Assembly: GCF_018614575.1 (NCBI RefSeq) | Contig: NZ_JAGGOJ010000010.1 | Span: 399,138-463,137 of the forward strand | Source: Streptomyces sp. ISL-10 | GTDB lineage: Bacteria > Actinomycetota > Actinomycetes > Streptomycetales > Streptomycetaceae | Length of the DNA: 64,000 nt | Reading direction: 5' to 3' | In this document: one piece after another, positions 17,718 through 28,923 of the stretch | How positions within the stretch are numbered: position 1 is the stretch's first letter | Layout of the letters: each line of letters starts with the position of its first letter | The notes under the pieces: model-generated | Told to the model about the DNA's origin: nothing | Database searches by the model: none | What the model saw: the letters and a program-made list of their open reading frames with translations, nothing else | Translations under genes and position numbers: made by a program

Positions 17718-19600
17718 ATGACGGTCCTCCCCGACGACGGGTTCTCACTGGCCGCCGAGTTCCCGGATGCGACCCATGAGCAGTGGCAGCGCCTGGTCGA
17801 AGGCGTGCTGCGCAAGGCAGGCAAGGACGCCCAGGGCACGGCGGCCGAGGACGCACTGTCCACGGCCCTGGAGGACGGGATCGCCACCCGTCCCCTGTAC
17901 ACGGCCCGCGGCGGTGCGGACAGCTCCGGCCTTCCCGGCTTCGCCCCCTTCACCCGGGGCGGCAGGCCCGAGGGCGGCGTGGTCTCCGGCTGGGACGTGC
18001 GCCAGCGCCACGACCGGCCCGACCCGGCGGCGGCCAACGAGGCGGTGCTGACCGACCTGGAGAACGGCGTCACCTCGCTGTGGCTGACCGTCGGGGACGC
18101 CGGGCTGCCCCTCGGGGCGCTGGGCGCCGCGCTGGACGGCGTCCTGCTGGATCTCGCCCCGGTCGTGCTGGACGCGGGCGAGGGCTTCGAGGCAGCGGCC
18201 GAGGCGTTGCTGCGGCTGTACGAGGAGCGCGGTGTCGCCCCCGCGGCGGCGCTCGGCAACCTTGGCGCCGATCCCCTCGGCCTCGCCGCGCGCACCGGCC
18301 GGCACGACGGTCTCGACGGCCGGATGGCGGCCGCCGCCGACCTCGCCCGACGGTGCGCGGCGTCGTACCCGGGCCTGCGGACGGTGACGGTGGACTCTCT
18401 GCCGTACCACGAGGCGGGCGCGAGCGCCGCGCAGGAGCTCGGCTGCTCCCTGGCGACCGGGGTCGCGTGGCTGCGCGAACTGACGGCCGCCGGACTGGGC
18501 GTGGACGCCGCCTGCGGGCAGCTCGAGTTCCGGTACGCGGCCACCGCCGACCAGTTCCTGACGATCGCCAAGCTGCGGGCCGCGCGCCGGCTGTGGTCCC
18601 GTGTCGCCGAGGTGTGCGGCGGCGCCGACCGCTTCGGGGCGCAGCGACAGCACGCGGTGACGTCGTCGGTGATGATGACGCGCCGCGACCCGTGGGTGAA
18701 CATGCTGCGTACGACGGTGGCCTCGCTCGCCGCCGGAGCGGGCGGCGCCGACTCCGTGACCGTGCTGCCGTTCGACCATGCGCTGGGCCTGCCGGACGCG
18801 TTCGCGCGCCGGATCGCCCGCAACACCTCCACGATCCTGCTGGAGGAGTCGCACCTGGGCCGGGTGATCGATCCGGCGGGCGGCTCCTGGTATGTGGAGC
18901 AGCTCACGGACGAGCTGGCGCAGGCCGCGTGGGCGTGGTTCCAGGAGATCGAGCGGGCGGGCGGCCAGGCGGCCGCGCTCCGCGGCGGTCTGATCGGCGA
19001 GCGGATCGGCGCCACCTGGGAGCGCCGCAGCCGCCGGCTCGCCACGCGCCGCGAACCGGTCACCGGAGTCAGCGAGTTCCCCCTGCCGGCCGAGGCCCCG
19101 GTGCGGCGCGACGCCGCACCGGTGCGGCCGGCCGGCGGTCTGCCGGTGGTGCGCCGCGACGAGGCGTTCGAGAAGCTGCGGGCCCGCTCGGACGCGCATC
19201 TGGCGGCCACGGGCGCACGGCCGAGGGTGTTCCTCGCGGCTCTCGGGCCCGCGTCCGCGCACACCGCGCGGGCGTCGTTCGCGGCCAACCTGTTCCAGGC
19301 CGGCGGCATCGAGCCGGTCCACGAGCCGGTGAGCGTCGACGCGGGGTCGGCCGCGTCGGCGTTCACCAACAGCGGTGCGCAGGTGGCGTGCCTCTGCTCC
19401 AGCGACGCCGGGTACGCGGGGCAGGCCGGGCCGGTCGCCGAGGCCCTCAAGTCGGCGGGCGCGCGGTGGGTGTTCCTCGCCGGCCGTCCCGGCGAGCAGC
19501 GTGAGACGTACGAGAAGGCCGGGGTCGACGAGTTCGTCGTCGCGGGCGGTGACGCGGTCGCCGTGCTGACCTCGGTGCTCGACCGGATCGGAGTGGCGTG

Positions 19601-19601
<1 letters not shown>
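17718..19601 (+). CDS. mutA: Methylmalonyl-CoA mutase small (beta) subunit
   Basis: About 627 residues. It forms a heterodimer with MutB that interconverts succinyl-CoA and (R)-methylmalonyl-CoA. It has the TIM-barrel mutase fold ([83 protein letters not shown]). Its C-terminal B12-like domain lacks the cobalt-ligand D-x-H-x-x-G motif (there it reads [19 protein letters not shown]), as expected for the non-catalytic subunit. ATG 17718 starts [10 protein letters not shown]. It overlaps mutB by one base (TGATG), so the subunits are coupled for equal expression. First gene of mutA-mutB-meaB. Confidence 0.96.
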
Positions 19602-21805
<2,204 letters not shown>

Positions 21806-21808
21806 GCC

Positions 21809-22798
21809 ATGCCGCCGAAGATCGACATCGACGCCTATGTCAAGGGCGTGCGAGACGGGTCGCGGGCGTACGTCGCCCGCGCCGTCACGCTCGTCGAGTC
21901 CACCCGCGCCGACCACAGGGTGCTCGCTCAGCGGTTGCTGACCGCGTTGCTGCCGTACGCGGGCTCCGCCCGGCGAGTGGGCATCAGCGGTGTGCCCGGC
22001 GTCGGGAAGTCCACGTTCATCGACGCGCTCGGGTCGATGCTCACCGGCCTCGGCCACCGGGTCGCGGTGCTCGCGGTCGACCCGTCGTCCACGCGTACCG
22101 GCGGCTCCATCCTGGGCGACAAGACCCGGATGGAGCGGCTCGCGGTGGACCCGGCCGCGTTCGTACGGCCCTCCCCCAGCGCCGGCACGCTCGGCGGCGT
22201 GGCCAAGGCGACCCGCGAGACGATCATTGTGATGGAGGCCGCCGGCTACGACGTCGTCCTGGTGGAGACGGTGGGCGTCGGCCAGTCCGAGACCGCGGTC
22301 GCGGACATGGTGGACTCGTTCCTGCTGCTGAGCCTCGCCCGCACCGGGGACCAGCTCCAGGGCATCAAGAAGGGTGTGCTGGAGCTCGCCGATGTGATCG
22401 CCGTGAACAAGGCGGACGGCCCGCACGAGCGCGACGCCCGTTCCGCCGCTCGTGAACTGGCCGGTGCGCTCCGGCTGATGCACCCGGCCGACGCGGCGTG
22501 GACTCCCCCGGTGCTGTCGTGCAGCGCCCGCGAGGAGAGCGGGCTCGACGCGGTGTGGGAGCGGCTGGAGCAGCACCGGACGGTGCTGGAGTCGACCGGG
22601 CGGCTCGCGGCGAAGCGGCGTGACCAGCAGATCGACTGGACGTGGGCCATGGTCCGCGACGCGCTGGTGGAGCGGCTGCACCGGCATCCGGCCGTACGGG
22701 ATCTCGCGCCGGACGTCGAACAGCGGGTACGCGAGGGGAAGCTGACCGCGACGCTGGCGGCGGAGCGCCTGCTCGAAGCGTTCGCACGGCCGCAGTAG
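21809..22798 (+). CDS. meaB: Methylmalonyl-CoA mutase-associated GTPase (G3E family)
   Basis: About 329 residues, a metallochaperone GTPase that protects and reloads the mutase with adenosylcobalamin. Walker A is GVPGVGKST (about 61-69). AVDPSSTRTGGSILGDKTRM is the family switch region, VLVETVGVGQSE holds the Walker B/switch II part, and the guanine-specificity motif is NKAD in VIAVNKADG. C-terminal residues form the dimerisation helix. The gene is three bases after mutB and clearly co-transcribed. A strong hairpin follows. Confidence 0.95.
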   Translation: MPPKIDIDAYVKGVRDGSRAYVARAVTLVESTRADHRVLAQRLLTALLPYAGSARRVGISGVPGVGKSTFIDALGSMLTGLGHRVAVLAVDPSSTRTGGSILGDKTRMERLAVDPAAFVRPSPSAGTLGGVAKATRETIIVMEAAGYDVVLVETVGVGQSETAVADMVDSFLLLSLARTGDQLQGIKKGVLELADVIAVNKADGPHERDARSAARELAGALRLMHPADAAWTPPVLSCSAREESGLDAVWERLEQHRTVLESTGRLAAKRRDQQIDWTWAMVRDALVERLHRHPAVRDLAPDVEQRVREGKLTATLAAERLLEAFARPQ

Positions 22799-22815
22799 AG
22801 CCGGCGCGAGGGGCG

Positions 22816-22847
22816 GGCCGGGTGCGGTCCGCCGTCCGCACCCGGCC
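22816..22847 (+). terminator. Hairpin terminator of the mutA-mutB-meaB operon
   Basis: GGCCGGGTGCGG and CCGCACCCGGCC form a perfect 12-bp stem around an 8-base loop, 17 bases after the meaB stop. There is no T run. Confidence 0.75.
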
Positions 22848-22919
22848 TCATCCCATCGGCCGCTCGACCGGACGGCCGGGTCCCCCGCTGTGTCCGTCCC
22901 AAACCTGCCGCAGGCGATG

Positions 22920-22945
22920 GTGTCGCCGCCGGGGGCTCCGGGTAC
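22920..22945 (+). promoter_or_regulatory. SigB-type promoter of the PfpI gene
   Basis: GTGT at 22920-22923, a 16-base spacer, then GGGTAC at 22940-22945. This fits the Streptomyces SigB-family pattern GNNT-N14-16-GGGTAY, and the -10 ends 45 bases before the start codon. Confidence 0.65.
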
Positions 22946-22990
22946 CCGGCCGGGCGAAGCAGCGAGGGGACAGAGCAAGGAGCGTTCATC

Positions 22991-23548
22991 ATGCTGATCG
23001 CGTTTGTGACGGCCCACGAGGGCGTGGAGCAGATCGAGCTCACCGACCCGTGGCAGGCCGCGAAGGACGCGGGCCACGAGCCCCGGCTGATCTCGACACG
23101 GCCGGGCCGGGTCCAGGCTTTCAAGCATCTCGACAAGGCGGACACCTTCCCGGTGGACCAGGTGGTCGCCGAGGCGTCCGCGGACGACTACGGTGCCCTG
23201 GTGCTGCCCGGCGGGCTGGCCAACCCGGACGCCCTGCGCATGGACAAGAAGGCGGTGGCCTTCATCAAGTCCTTCTTCGAGGCGGGCAAGCCGGTCGCCT
23301 CGATCTGCCACGGCCCGTGGACGCTGGTGGAGGCGGACGTCGTCCGCGGGCGCACCCTGACGTCCTGGCCCAGTCTGCGCACCGACATCCGCAATGCGGG
23401 CGGCGAGTGGGTGGACGAGCAGGTACGGGTCTGCGAGGCCGCGCCGAGCACCCTGATCACCAGCCGCAAGCCGGCCGACCTCAAGGCGTTCTGCGAGGCG
23501 TTCACCGCCGAGTTCACGAAAAGCGCGGGCGTCACAGCGGGCCGCTGA
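22991..23548 (+). CDS. DJ-1/PfpI family protein (type 1 glutamine amidotransferase-like)
   Basis: 185 residues with the PfpI/YhbO-type fold. The nucleophile elbow is VASICHGPWTLV (Cys then His, typical of PfpI/DJ-1), the upstream acidic residue lies in AHEGVEQIELTDPW, and LVLPGGLANPDALR is the oxyanion strand. Members act as stress protectants, deglycase- or glyoxalase-like enzymes, or proteases; which applies here is not decidable from sequence. ATG 22991 follows AAGGAG. A SigB-type promoter lies directly upstream, in keeping with an osmotic or oxidative stress role. Confidence 0.9.
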   Translation: MLIAFVTAHEGVEQIELTDPWQAAKDAGHEPRLISTRPGRVQAFKHLDKADTFPVDQVVAEASADDYGALVLPGGLANPDALRMDKKAVAFIKSFFEAGKPVASICHGPWTLVEADVVRGRTLTSWPSLRTDIRNAGGEWVDEQVRVCEAAPSTLITSRKPADLKAFCEAFTAEFTKSAGVTAGR

Positions 23549-23567
23549 GCCGGTCCCGCGAGTGCTC

Positions 23568-23640
23568 CCGGAGGGCTGATTCCCCTGAGGGCTGATCCGC
23601 GAGGGGCGCCGGGGAGCCGATCCCGTGAGGGCTGATCCAC
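23568..23640. repeat. Three short direct repeats
   Basis: The string GAGGGCTGAT occurs three times in about 70 bases (near 23571, 23587 and 23626) in the gap between the PfpI gene and the convergent DUF6158-like gene. No hairpin was found. Confidence 0.5.
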
Positions 23641-23702
23641 GAGTCCGCGAGGGGCCGCCCGCCACCGGTCACGTCGGTGCCACGAGCGGCCCCGCCCCAG
23701 GG

Positions 23703-23939
23703 TCACGTCCGGTGCCGGGCGCCTTCACGGGTACGGCCCGCGGCGACCGGGCGGTCGGGGTGGCGTCGCAGGTACTCGCTCTCCAGCTCCTTCATGCGCA
23801 CGTCGTGCGCCGCGAGCGCGGCCGCGGATCCGTACAGCAGCGTGTCATGGCGACTGCGGTGGATGGTCTCCAGCTCCCGCAGCAGGTCCTGCTCGTCCAG
23901 ACGTGCCGGGTCGACACCCTTGCGCTCGGTCTCGTTCAC
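23703..23939 (-). CDS. DUF6158-like small protein
   Basis: About 78 residues, hydrophilic and largely helical. GTG 23939 (VNETERKGVDPARLDE) has GGAAGGGA about ten bases upstream. The segment LRELETIHRSRHDTLLYGS followed by LESEYLRRHPDRPV is characteristic of the actinobacterial DUF6158 family, whose function is unknown. Its promoter region is shared with the divergent baeRF2-HhH operon and both directions carry SigB-type elements, so it is likely stress-induced. Confidence 0.75.
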   Translation of the reverse strand: MNETERKGVDPARLDEQDLLRELETIHRSRHDTLLYGSAAALAAHDVRMKELESEYLRRHPDRPVAAGRTREGARHRT

Positions 23940-24000
23940 GGCTGACCGTCCCTTCCGATTCTCGCGGTGCCCGCGCCGCCTCGACGGGCGCGGGGCCGGC

Positions 24001-24025
24001 GTATGGCCCGCCACCTCGCGGGTAC
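24001..24025 (+). promoter_or_regulatory. SigB-type promoter of the baeRF2-HhH operon
   Basis: GTAT (24001-24004), 15 bases, GGGTAC (24020-24025). This matches GNNT-N14-16-GGGTAY. The -10 is part of the palindrome GGGTACCC shared with the opposite promoter. Confidence 0.65.
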
Positions 24026-24045
24026 CCGCCTGTGACGCGATACCC
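24022..24045 (-). promoter_or_regulatory. Divergent SigB-type promoter of the DUF6158-like gene
   Basis: Read on the minus strand: GGGT (24045-24042), 14 bases, GGGTAC (24027-24022). The -10 overlaps the plus-strand -10 within GGGTACCC at 24020-24027, so polymerase bound one way should exclude the other. Confidence 0.5.
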
Positions 24046-24066
24046 GGCCTCCGAGGGAGGAAGACC

Positions 24067-25191
24067 ATGGAGCCGGCGTTTCTCACCCCTCTCTACGAGC
24101 GTCCCGGACCCTGGGCCAGCGTGCAGGTCGACACGGGGTGGACGGACGAGTCCGCTGCCGCCCGGCGCGAGCTCCAGGCGCGCGACATCTGCGACGAACT
24201 CGCCGCTCTCGGCTGCGACGAGGCGACCGGAGCCGCGGTGTACGAGGCGCTGACCGCCCGGCCCGACGGCGCGGAGGACGCCGGACGCGCCGTCTACGCG
24301 GCGGGAGGCGAAGTGGTGCTCGACCAGCCGCTGAGCGCGCGGCCACCCGCTCCCATGGACGTGACCTGGTCCGCCCTGCCCAGGGTCGCGCCCCTGCTGG
24401 ACCTCGCCGCGCAGGACCCGGTGTGCGTCGTCGCCTGCATCGACCGGCTGGGCGCCGACCTGGAGGTCCGCACACCCCTCGGCGGACGCGACGCCGGGAC
24501 GGTCGGCGGCAGGGAGTATCCCGTGCACCTCACGGGCCGTGCCGACCGGTCGGCACGGCACTTCCGGCAGAGCGTCGAGAACACCTGGGAGCACAACGCG
24601 GCCGAGACCGCGGCGGCCGTCGCCCAGTGCCAGGCGGACACCCACGCCGATCTGATCGTCCTCGCCGGTGATCCGCGCGAGCGCGCGGCGGTGCACCGCA
24701 GGCTGCCCGAGGCGTTGCAGGACCTGGTGGTGGAGACCGAGCACGGCGGCCGCGCCGGGGGCGCGTCGACCCGGTTGCTCGACGAGGACGTCGACCGGGC
24801 CCGGCGGGAGCATGTGCGGCGGCGGGCCGACCACGAGCTGGAGCGGTTCCGCTCGGCCCATGAAGCGACCGCCGAGGGTGTGCCGGCGCTGGTCGAGGCA
24901 GCCCGGCAGCACCGGATCGCCGAGCTCCTCGTCCGGCCCGACGGTCCCGACAACGGCCGGGAGGTCTGGATCGGGGCCGAGCCCGACCAGCTCTCGGTGC
25001 ACAGGTCCGACGCCCGGTACCTCGGAGAGACGCGCCCCGAGCCCGCCCGCGCCGACGACGCGTTGCTGCGGTCGGCGGCAGTGACCGGTGCCCGCGGGGA
25101 GTGTGTACACCCCGCGGCCGGTGACGACATCCCGGCAGGCGGTCTCGGTGCGCTGCTGCGCGGGCCGTACGGGGACGGTGAGCGGACATGA
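24067..25191 (+). CDS. baeRF2-domain protein, Rv2629-like (Vms1/eRF1-type)
   Basis: About 374 residues. ATG 24067 (MEPAFLTPLYERPGPWASV) has GGGAGGA six bases upstream. The sequence follows the bacterial archaeo-eukaryotic release-factor-like family 2: an N-terminal domain, the strand VCVVACIDRLGADLEVRTP, the segment HFRQSVENTWEHNAAETAAAV, and a C-terminal eRF1 domain-3-like half with RIAELLVRPDG. The mycobacterial relative Rv2629 belongs to the dormancy regulon. Proteins of this class are thought to act on ribosomes or tRNA, but the activity is not established. It overlaps the HhH-GPD gene by four bases and has a SigB-type promoter. Confidence 0.8.
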   Translation: MEPAFLTPLYERPGPWASVQVDTGWTDESAAARRELQARDICDELAALGCDEATGAAVYEALTARPDGAEDAGRAVYAAGGEVVLDQPLSARPPAPMDVTWSALPRVAPLLDLAAQDPVCVVACIDRLGADLEVRTPLGGRDAGTVGGREYPVHLTGRADRSARHFRQSVENTWEHNAAETAAAVAQCQADTHADLIVLAGDPRERAAVHRRLPEALQDLVVETEHGGRAGGASTRLLDEDVDRARREHVRRRADHELERFRSAHEATAEGVPALVEAARQHRIAELLVRPDGPDNGREVWIGAEPDQLSVHRSDARYLGETRPEPARADDALLRSAAVTGARGECVHPAAGDDIPAGGLGALLRGPYGDGERT

Positions 25192-25892
25192 CGGCGCGAA
25201 CCGTGTCACCGCCCGAACAGCGCGAGGTGCTGCGGGTGCTGCTGGACGAGCACGGCCCCACCTACGCCGAGGAGGCCGGGATCCGGCTGCGGGACACCCC
25301 GCAGCCGCTGTACCGGCTGCTGGTGCTCACCTGTCTGCTGAGCGCCCGTATCCGCAGTTCGGCCGCGGTCGCCTCCGCCAGGGAGCTGAGCGAGGCCGGC
25401 ATGCGCAGCGCACGCGCCATGGCCGACGCGTCCTGGCAGGACCGGGTCGACGCCCTCGGCCGGGGCGGCTACCGGCGCTACGACGAGAGCACGGCGACCC
25501 AGTTGGGTAAGGCGGCCGAGCTGGTGATCGACAAGTACGGGGGAGATCTGCGCAGGATGCGCGAGGAGGCCGGCAGGGACGCCGGGAAACTGCGGAAGCT
25601 GCTGCGTGAGGTGCCGGGTCTCGGACCGGCCGGAGTGGAGATCTTCCTGCGAGAGGTGCAGAGCGTGTGGCCCGAGGCGGGTCCGCTGCTGGACGACAAG
25701 GCCCTGGAGGGGGCGCGCCGGCTGGGCCTGCCCGCCGATGCGGAAACCCTCCTGAAGGCCGCCGAGAGCCTCAGGTCCACGCCGCACACCGATCCGGCGC
25801 ATCTCGCGGCGGCGCTGGTACGAGCGGCGGTGGACAGCGAGGTCGCCGATGCGGTGAGGACCGAGGCCGGGGCGACGGCGGAGAACCGCTGA
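25188..25892 (+). CDS. HhH-GPD family protein (endonuclease III-like, no Fe-S loop)
   Basis: 234 residues with the fold of HhH-GPD base-excision glycosylases. The helix-hairpin-helix is LREVPGLGPAGVEIF, and downstream LLDDKALEGARRLGLP supplies the Asp at the GPD position. The Lys that makes endonuclease III a bifunctional lyase (LPGVGRKTA in the enzyme) is absent here (GPAGV), and there is no C-terminal four-Cys cluster. It may be a monofunctional glycosylase or a non-catalytic DNA-binding protein. ATG 25188 overlaps the preceding stop (ATGA), so it is coupled to the baeRF2 gene. Confidence 0.75.
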   Translation: MTARTVSPPEQREVLRVLLDEHGPTYAEEAGIRLRDTPQPLYRLLVLTCLLSARIRSSAAVASARELSEAGMRSARAMADASWQDRVDALGRGGYRRYDESTATQLGKAAELVIDKYGGDLRRMREEAGRDAGKLRKLLREVPGLGPAGVEIFLREVQSVWPEAGPLLDDKALEGARRLGLPADAETLLKAAESLRSTPHTDPAHLAAALVRAAVDSEVADAVRTEAGATAENR

Positions 25893-26027
25893 AGCGTGAC
25901 GGCCATCGGGACGGCGACGGAGATCGGGGCCTGAACGGTGACGGTCATCCGGCCGGTTCGGCCGGCCGGGTGACGCAGGTACGCCCGGCCGGCCGGACCG
26001 CGGGCAGGGTCGCGCCGGGGAAGGCCG

Positions 26028-26351
26028 TCACTTGCCGAGGGAGCGCTTCAGTTCCGCCTTGTTCATGGAGGAGCGGCCGTGCACATTGCGGCGCTGCGCC
26101 TCCGCGTACAGCTGGTCGTACGTCGGTCCTCCGGCGCCGCTCCCCGAACGCTTCCCGCCCCGGCTCGAGGAGGACATGTCCTGCTTGGACGTCTTGCTCG
26201 CCGTACGGGACTCGCCCGAGCGGGCCCGCTCCTTGTTCACCGTCCGCGCCGCGATCTCCTTGGCGCGCTTGGTGCTCTCTCCGCGCTGTTCGGCGCTCTC
26301 CTTGATGTGCTCGTACTGCCGTTCCCTCTTGGAACTGGAACCGCGTGGCAT
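26028..26351 (-). CDS. Small basic Rho_N/SAP-like protein ('plasmid stabilization' type)
   Basis: 107 residues, very basic and mostly disordered at the start (MPRGSSSKRERQYEHIKES), with a conserved middle RAKEIAARTVNKERAR. The C-terminal Rho_N-like helix-extended-helix is PTYDQLYAEAQRRNVHGRSS followed by MNKAELKRSL. Streptomyces relatives are often labelled plasmid stabilization protein, without evidence of that role; nucleic-acid binding is a fair guess. ATG 26351 follows AAGGAG. The upstream minus-strand SigB-type promoter suggests stress control. Confidence 0.75.
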   Translation of the reverse strand: MPRGSSSKRERQYEHIKESAEQRGESTKRAKEIAARTVNKERARSGESRTASKTSKQDMSSSSRGGKRSGSGAGGPTYDQLYAEAQRRNVHGRSSMNKAELKRSLGK

Positions 26352-26456
26352 GACCACTCCTTCTGACCTGGACGGAATCCGACCCGTCCACCGTGCGCCG
26401 CTGCGAACGGTGCCGCAATCGCCGCGACCGGCTGCGGCGCCGATCGGGTACTGCGG

Positions 26457-26482
26457 GTACCCGGCGCCGTCCGGCGGCAATC
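26457..26482 (-). promoter_or_regulatory. SigB-type promoter of the Rho_N-like gene
   Basis: On the minus strand GATT (26482-26479), 16 bases, GGGTAC (26462-26457), about 105 bases before the ATG. The same GGGTACCC is palindromic, but on the plus strand no GNNT stands at the right distance. Confidence 0.55.
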
Positions 26483-26601
26483 GGGCAGCGCCCGCAGTGC
26501 TCGCGGACATGTGCCGCTGCTCCAGGCCGCGCGTAAACTCCACAGCGGGCGGCGATCGTTCCCGGTCGCCACCGCTGCCCGGAAGGGGAGTGGTCGAGAC
26601 C

Positions 26602-28860
26602 ATGCCTGCGCAGGGGTCCTTCGGAGGCGGCGGCGGGCAGAACGGCACGCCGGCGATCCTCCAGCGGCTCGCCGAGGAGAACGCCGCGCTGCGGGACGAC
26701 ATCACCCGGCGGCATCTGACCGATCTGGCCACCGGCATCCTTGCCGCACAGCTGCAGACCACCCCGTCGGAGGCGGCCGAGCATCTGGCACGGCTGGCAC
26801 GGTCCGCGGCGACCCGCCAGGAGGACATCGCCGCCGACATCGTCAACGGTGTTGCCGGGTCCATGGCCGTGTCCGCGCCGTCCGCCGGCACGGTGTGGAC
26901 CGATGCGCGCCGGCTGCGCCGGATCACGGCCGCGGCGGAGGCCGAGGACTCGGTGTCGCAGGGTGCGGCCACGCTGCTGGAGGGCGGTCTGCGTCCGCTG
27001 GGGGTGGAGGCGCTGTGGCTGTGGCGACTGACGGAGTCCGGCTGCCTGGAGCTCGTGGGGCACTCGGGTGTCAGCGCCCTGGAGGCGGCCCAGTGGCGGT
27101 GGATTCCGCCGGCCGTCCCCCTGCCCGTACGCGAGGCGCTCATGGAGGGCAGGCCGGTCTGGCTGCCGTCGGGCACCACCGACGGCCATGTGCTGCCAGG
27201 CCCCTCCGAGCGGGCGGCGCGGGCGGTCCTCCCGCTGCGGGTGCGCGGCTCGGCGGTGGGGATCGCCCTGGCGGTGTGGCCGGACAGCACCGAGCTGGAC
27301 GACGAGGTGCGCACGGTGCTGCCGGGTCTGGTGGAGGTCGCCGGCCGGCTGGTCGGCGCGACGGCCGAGCCGACCGCCGAATTCCCCGCGCTGGACGACC
27401 TGCTGGACTCCCTGGTCCACCCCGCCATGACCCTGCACCGGGACGCGGGCACCTCGGCCCTGTCCATCGAGCACGTCAACGCGCAGGCCGCCGAGGCGCT
27501 CGGCGGGGCGCACCGGGTGGCGGGGCGTCCCATCGAGGTGGCGTTCCCGCTGGTGCACAGGGACCTGTCGGCGATGGCCCGGCGCGCCCAGTACGCGGGG
27601 TTCCTCCAGCGGGCGGCGCGGCTGCCCGCCGAGCACAACGGCGACTTCCCCCCTCCGCTGCTGGACGTTCGGGTGCTGCCGGCGGGCAGGGACCGCGCCG
27701 TCGTCCTCTGGCACACGGCGAGCGACCGCCGCACGGCGGTGGGGCGGGCGGTGGGGCGTCTGCAGGGGCTCGCACTGTTCGAGGACGACCTGGTCACGGG
27801 ACGGACGACGTGGACCGAACAGACGTACACGATCTTCGACATGCCCCGGGACGCGACCCCGATCCCCCTCGCCGATCTGGGCTCGCGCGTGCACCCCGAG
27901 GACACGGACGATCTCGCCGAGCTGCTGGCCGATGTGGTGGAGCGCCGCAAGGGCGCGGCGGCCGTGGTCCGGGTGCTGCGGCAGGACGGCGGGCCACGGC
28001 ATGTACGGATCGCCGCCGAGCCGCTGCTGCGCGAATCCACCCTCACCGGGATCACGGGCGTCTACCAGGACATCTCCGCCGAGTACCACACCGAAGTCGC
28101 GCTCACCGCGACGTTCGACCAGCTCAACGCCGTGCGCGCGCAGGCCCTGCTGCGCCACCGGCTGGTGCTCCAGTTGCAGCAGGCCATCGTGCCCGAGATC
28201 CCGTCACCGGCCGTGCTCCCGGGGCTGAGCGCCGCGGCCCGCTACCGGCCGGCGGCGGCGGAGTACCGGGTCGGCGGCGACTGGTACGACATCCTGCCGC
28301 TGCCGGGCGGGCGGGTGCTCGTCGCGGTCGGCGATGTCGCGGGGCACGGAATCGACTCGGCGACGGGCATGGTCGCGCTGCGGAACGCGCTGCGGGGACT
28401 GGCGTTCACGGGTCATCCGCCGGGCCGGCTCATGGGCTGGCTCAACGAGGTGACGCTGCATGCCCCGGGGCACCCCACGGCCACGGCGGTCTGCGCGCTG
28501 TACGACCCCTCGAACCGTGTGCTGCGCTGGGCGAGCGCGGGTCATCTGCCACTGCTGCTGGTGCGCGAGGGCCGGGGACAGCTGCTGGAGCCGCCGCACG
28601 ACATCCTCCTGGGCGCCCTGCCCACGTCCTCCTACCAGGAGCGCACGACCCAACTCGTCCCCGGCGACACGCTGTTGCTGTTCACGGACGGTCTCATCGA
28701 GCGGCGGCACGACGGCCTGGACAAGGGGCTGGACGCACTGCGCCTGACCGCCGAGGAGCTCGGGCCCTGCTCCGTCCAGGAGCAGGTGGACCGGCTGCTC
28801 GGCGGGGCCACCGGGGACACGGACGACGACACGAGCCTGATCGCCATCCGCCTGCGCTGA
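26602..28860 (+). CDS. ANTAR-GAF-PAS-PP2C (SpoIIE-type) phosphatase
   Basis: About 752 residues, a partner-switching Ser phosphatase expected to dephosphorylate STAS anti-anti-sigma proteins. An N-terminal ANTAR-like helical module (about 15-80, AILQRLAEENAALRDD, HLTDLATGILAAQL) would bind RNA or dimerise. A GAF domain (about 105-255) and a PAS-like region (about 270-500) follow. The PP2C/SpoIIE domain runs from about 520 to the end, with VGGDWYDILPLPGGR near 557, GDVAGHGIDSATGM near 577, WASAGHLPLLLV, and DTLLLFTDGLIERR, all carrying the metal-binding Asp/Gly residues. ATG 26602 has GGAAGGGGAG upstream. Two GGGTAC strings lie upstream but lack a matching -35. Confidence 0.9.
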   Translation: MPAQGSFGGGGGQNGTPAILQRLAEENAALRDDITRRHLTDLATGILAAQLQTTPSEAAEHLARLARSAATRQEDIAADIVNGVAGSMAVSAPSAGTVWTDARRLRRITAAAEAEDSVSQGAATLLEGGLRPLGVEALWLWRLTESGCLELVGHSGVSALEAAQWRWIPPAVPLPVREALMEGRPVWLPSGTTDGHVLPGPSERAARAVLPLRVRGSAVGIALAVWPDSTELDDEVRTVLPGLVEVAGRLVGATAEPTAEFPALDDLLDSLVHPAMTLHRDAGTSALSIEHVNAQAAEALGGAHRVAGRPIEVAFPLVHRDLSAMARRAQYAGFLQRAARLPAEHNGDFPPPLLDVRVLPAGRDRAVVLWHTASDRRTAVGRAVGRLQGLALFEDDLVTGRTTWTEQTYTIFDMPRDATPIPLADLGSRVHPEDTDDLAELLADVVERRKGAAAVVRVLRQDGGPRHVRIAAEPLLRESTLTGITGVYQDISAEYHTEVALTATFDQLNAVRAQALLRHRLVLQLQQAIVPEIPSPAVLPGLSAAARYRPAAAEYRVGGDWYDILPLPGGRVLVAVGDVAGHGIDSATGMVALRNALRGLAFTGHPPGRLMGWLNEVTLHAPGHPTATAVCALYDPSNRVLRWASAGHLPLLLVREGRGQLLEPPHDILLGALPTSSYQERTTQLVPGDTLLLFTDGLIERRHDGLDKGLDALRLTAEELGPCSVQEQVDRLLGGATGDTDDDTSLIAIRLR

Positions 28861-28923
28861 GCCGGGGTCGGCCCGCGAGGGCCCCGCCACGTCGGCACGT
28901 GGCTGCCGTGCCGGGCGCCGGCG

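Noticed and set aside
26446..26460. Two plus-strand GGGTAC strings before the ANTAR-PP2C gene as SigB promoters
   Set aside because: Neither has GNNT at 14-16 bases upstream; only the minus-strand reading of the second is well formed.
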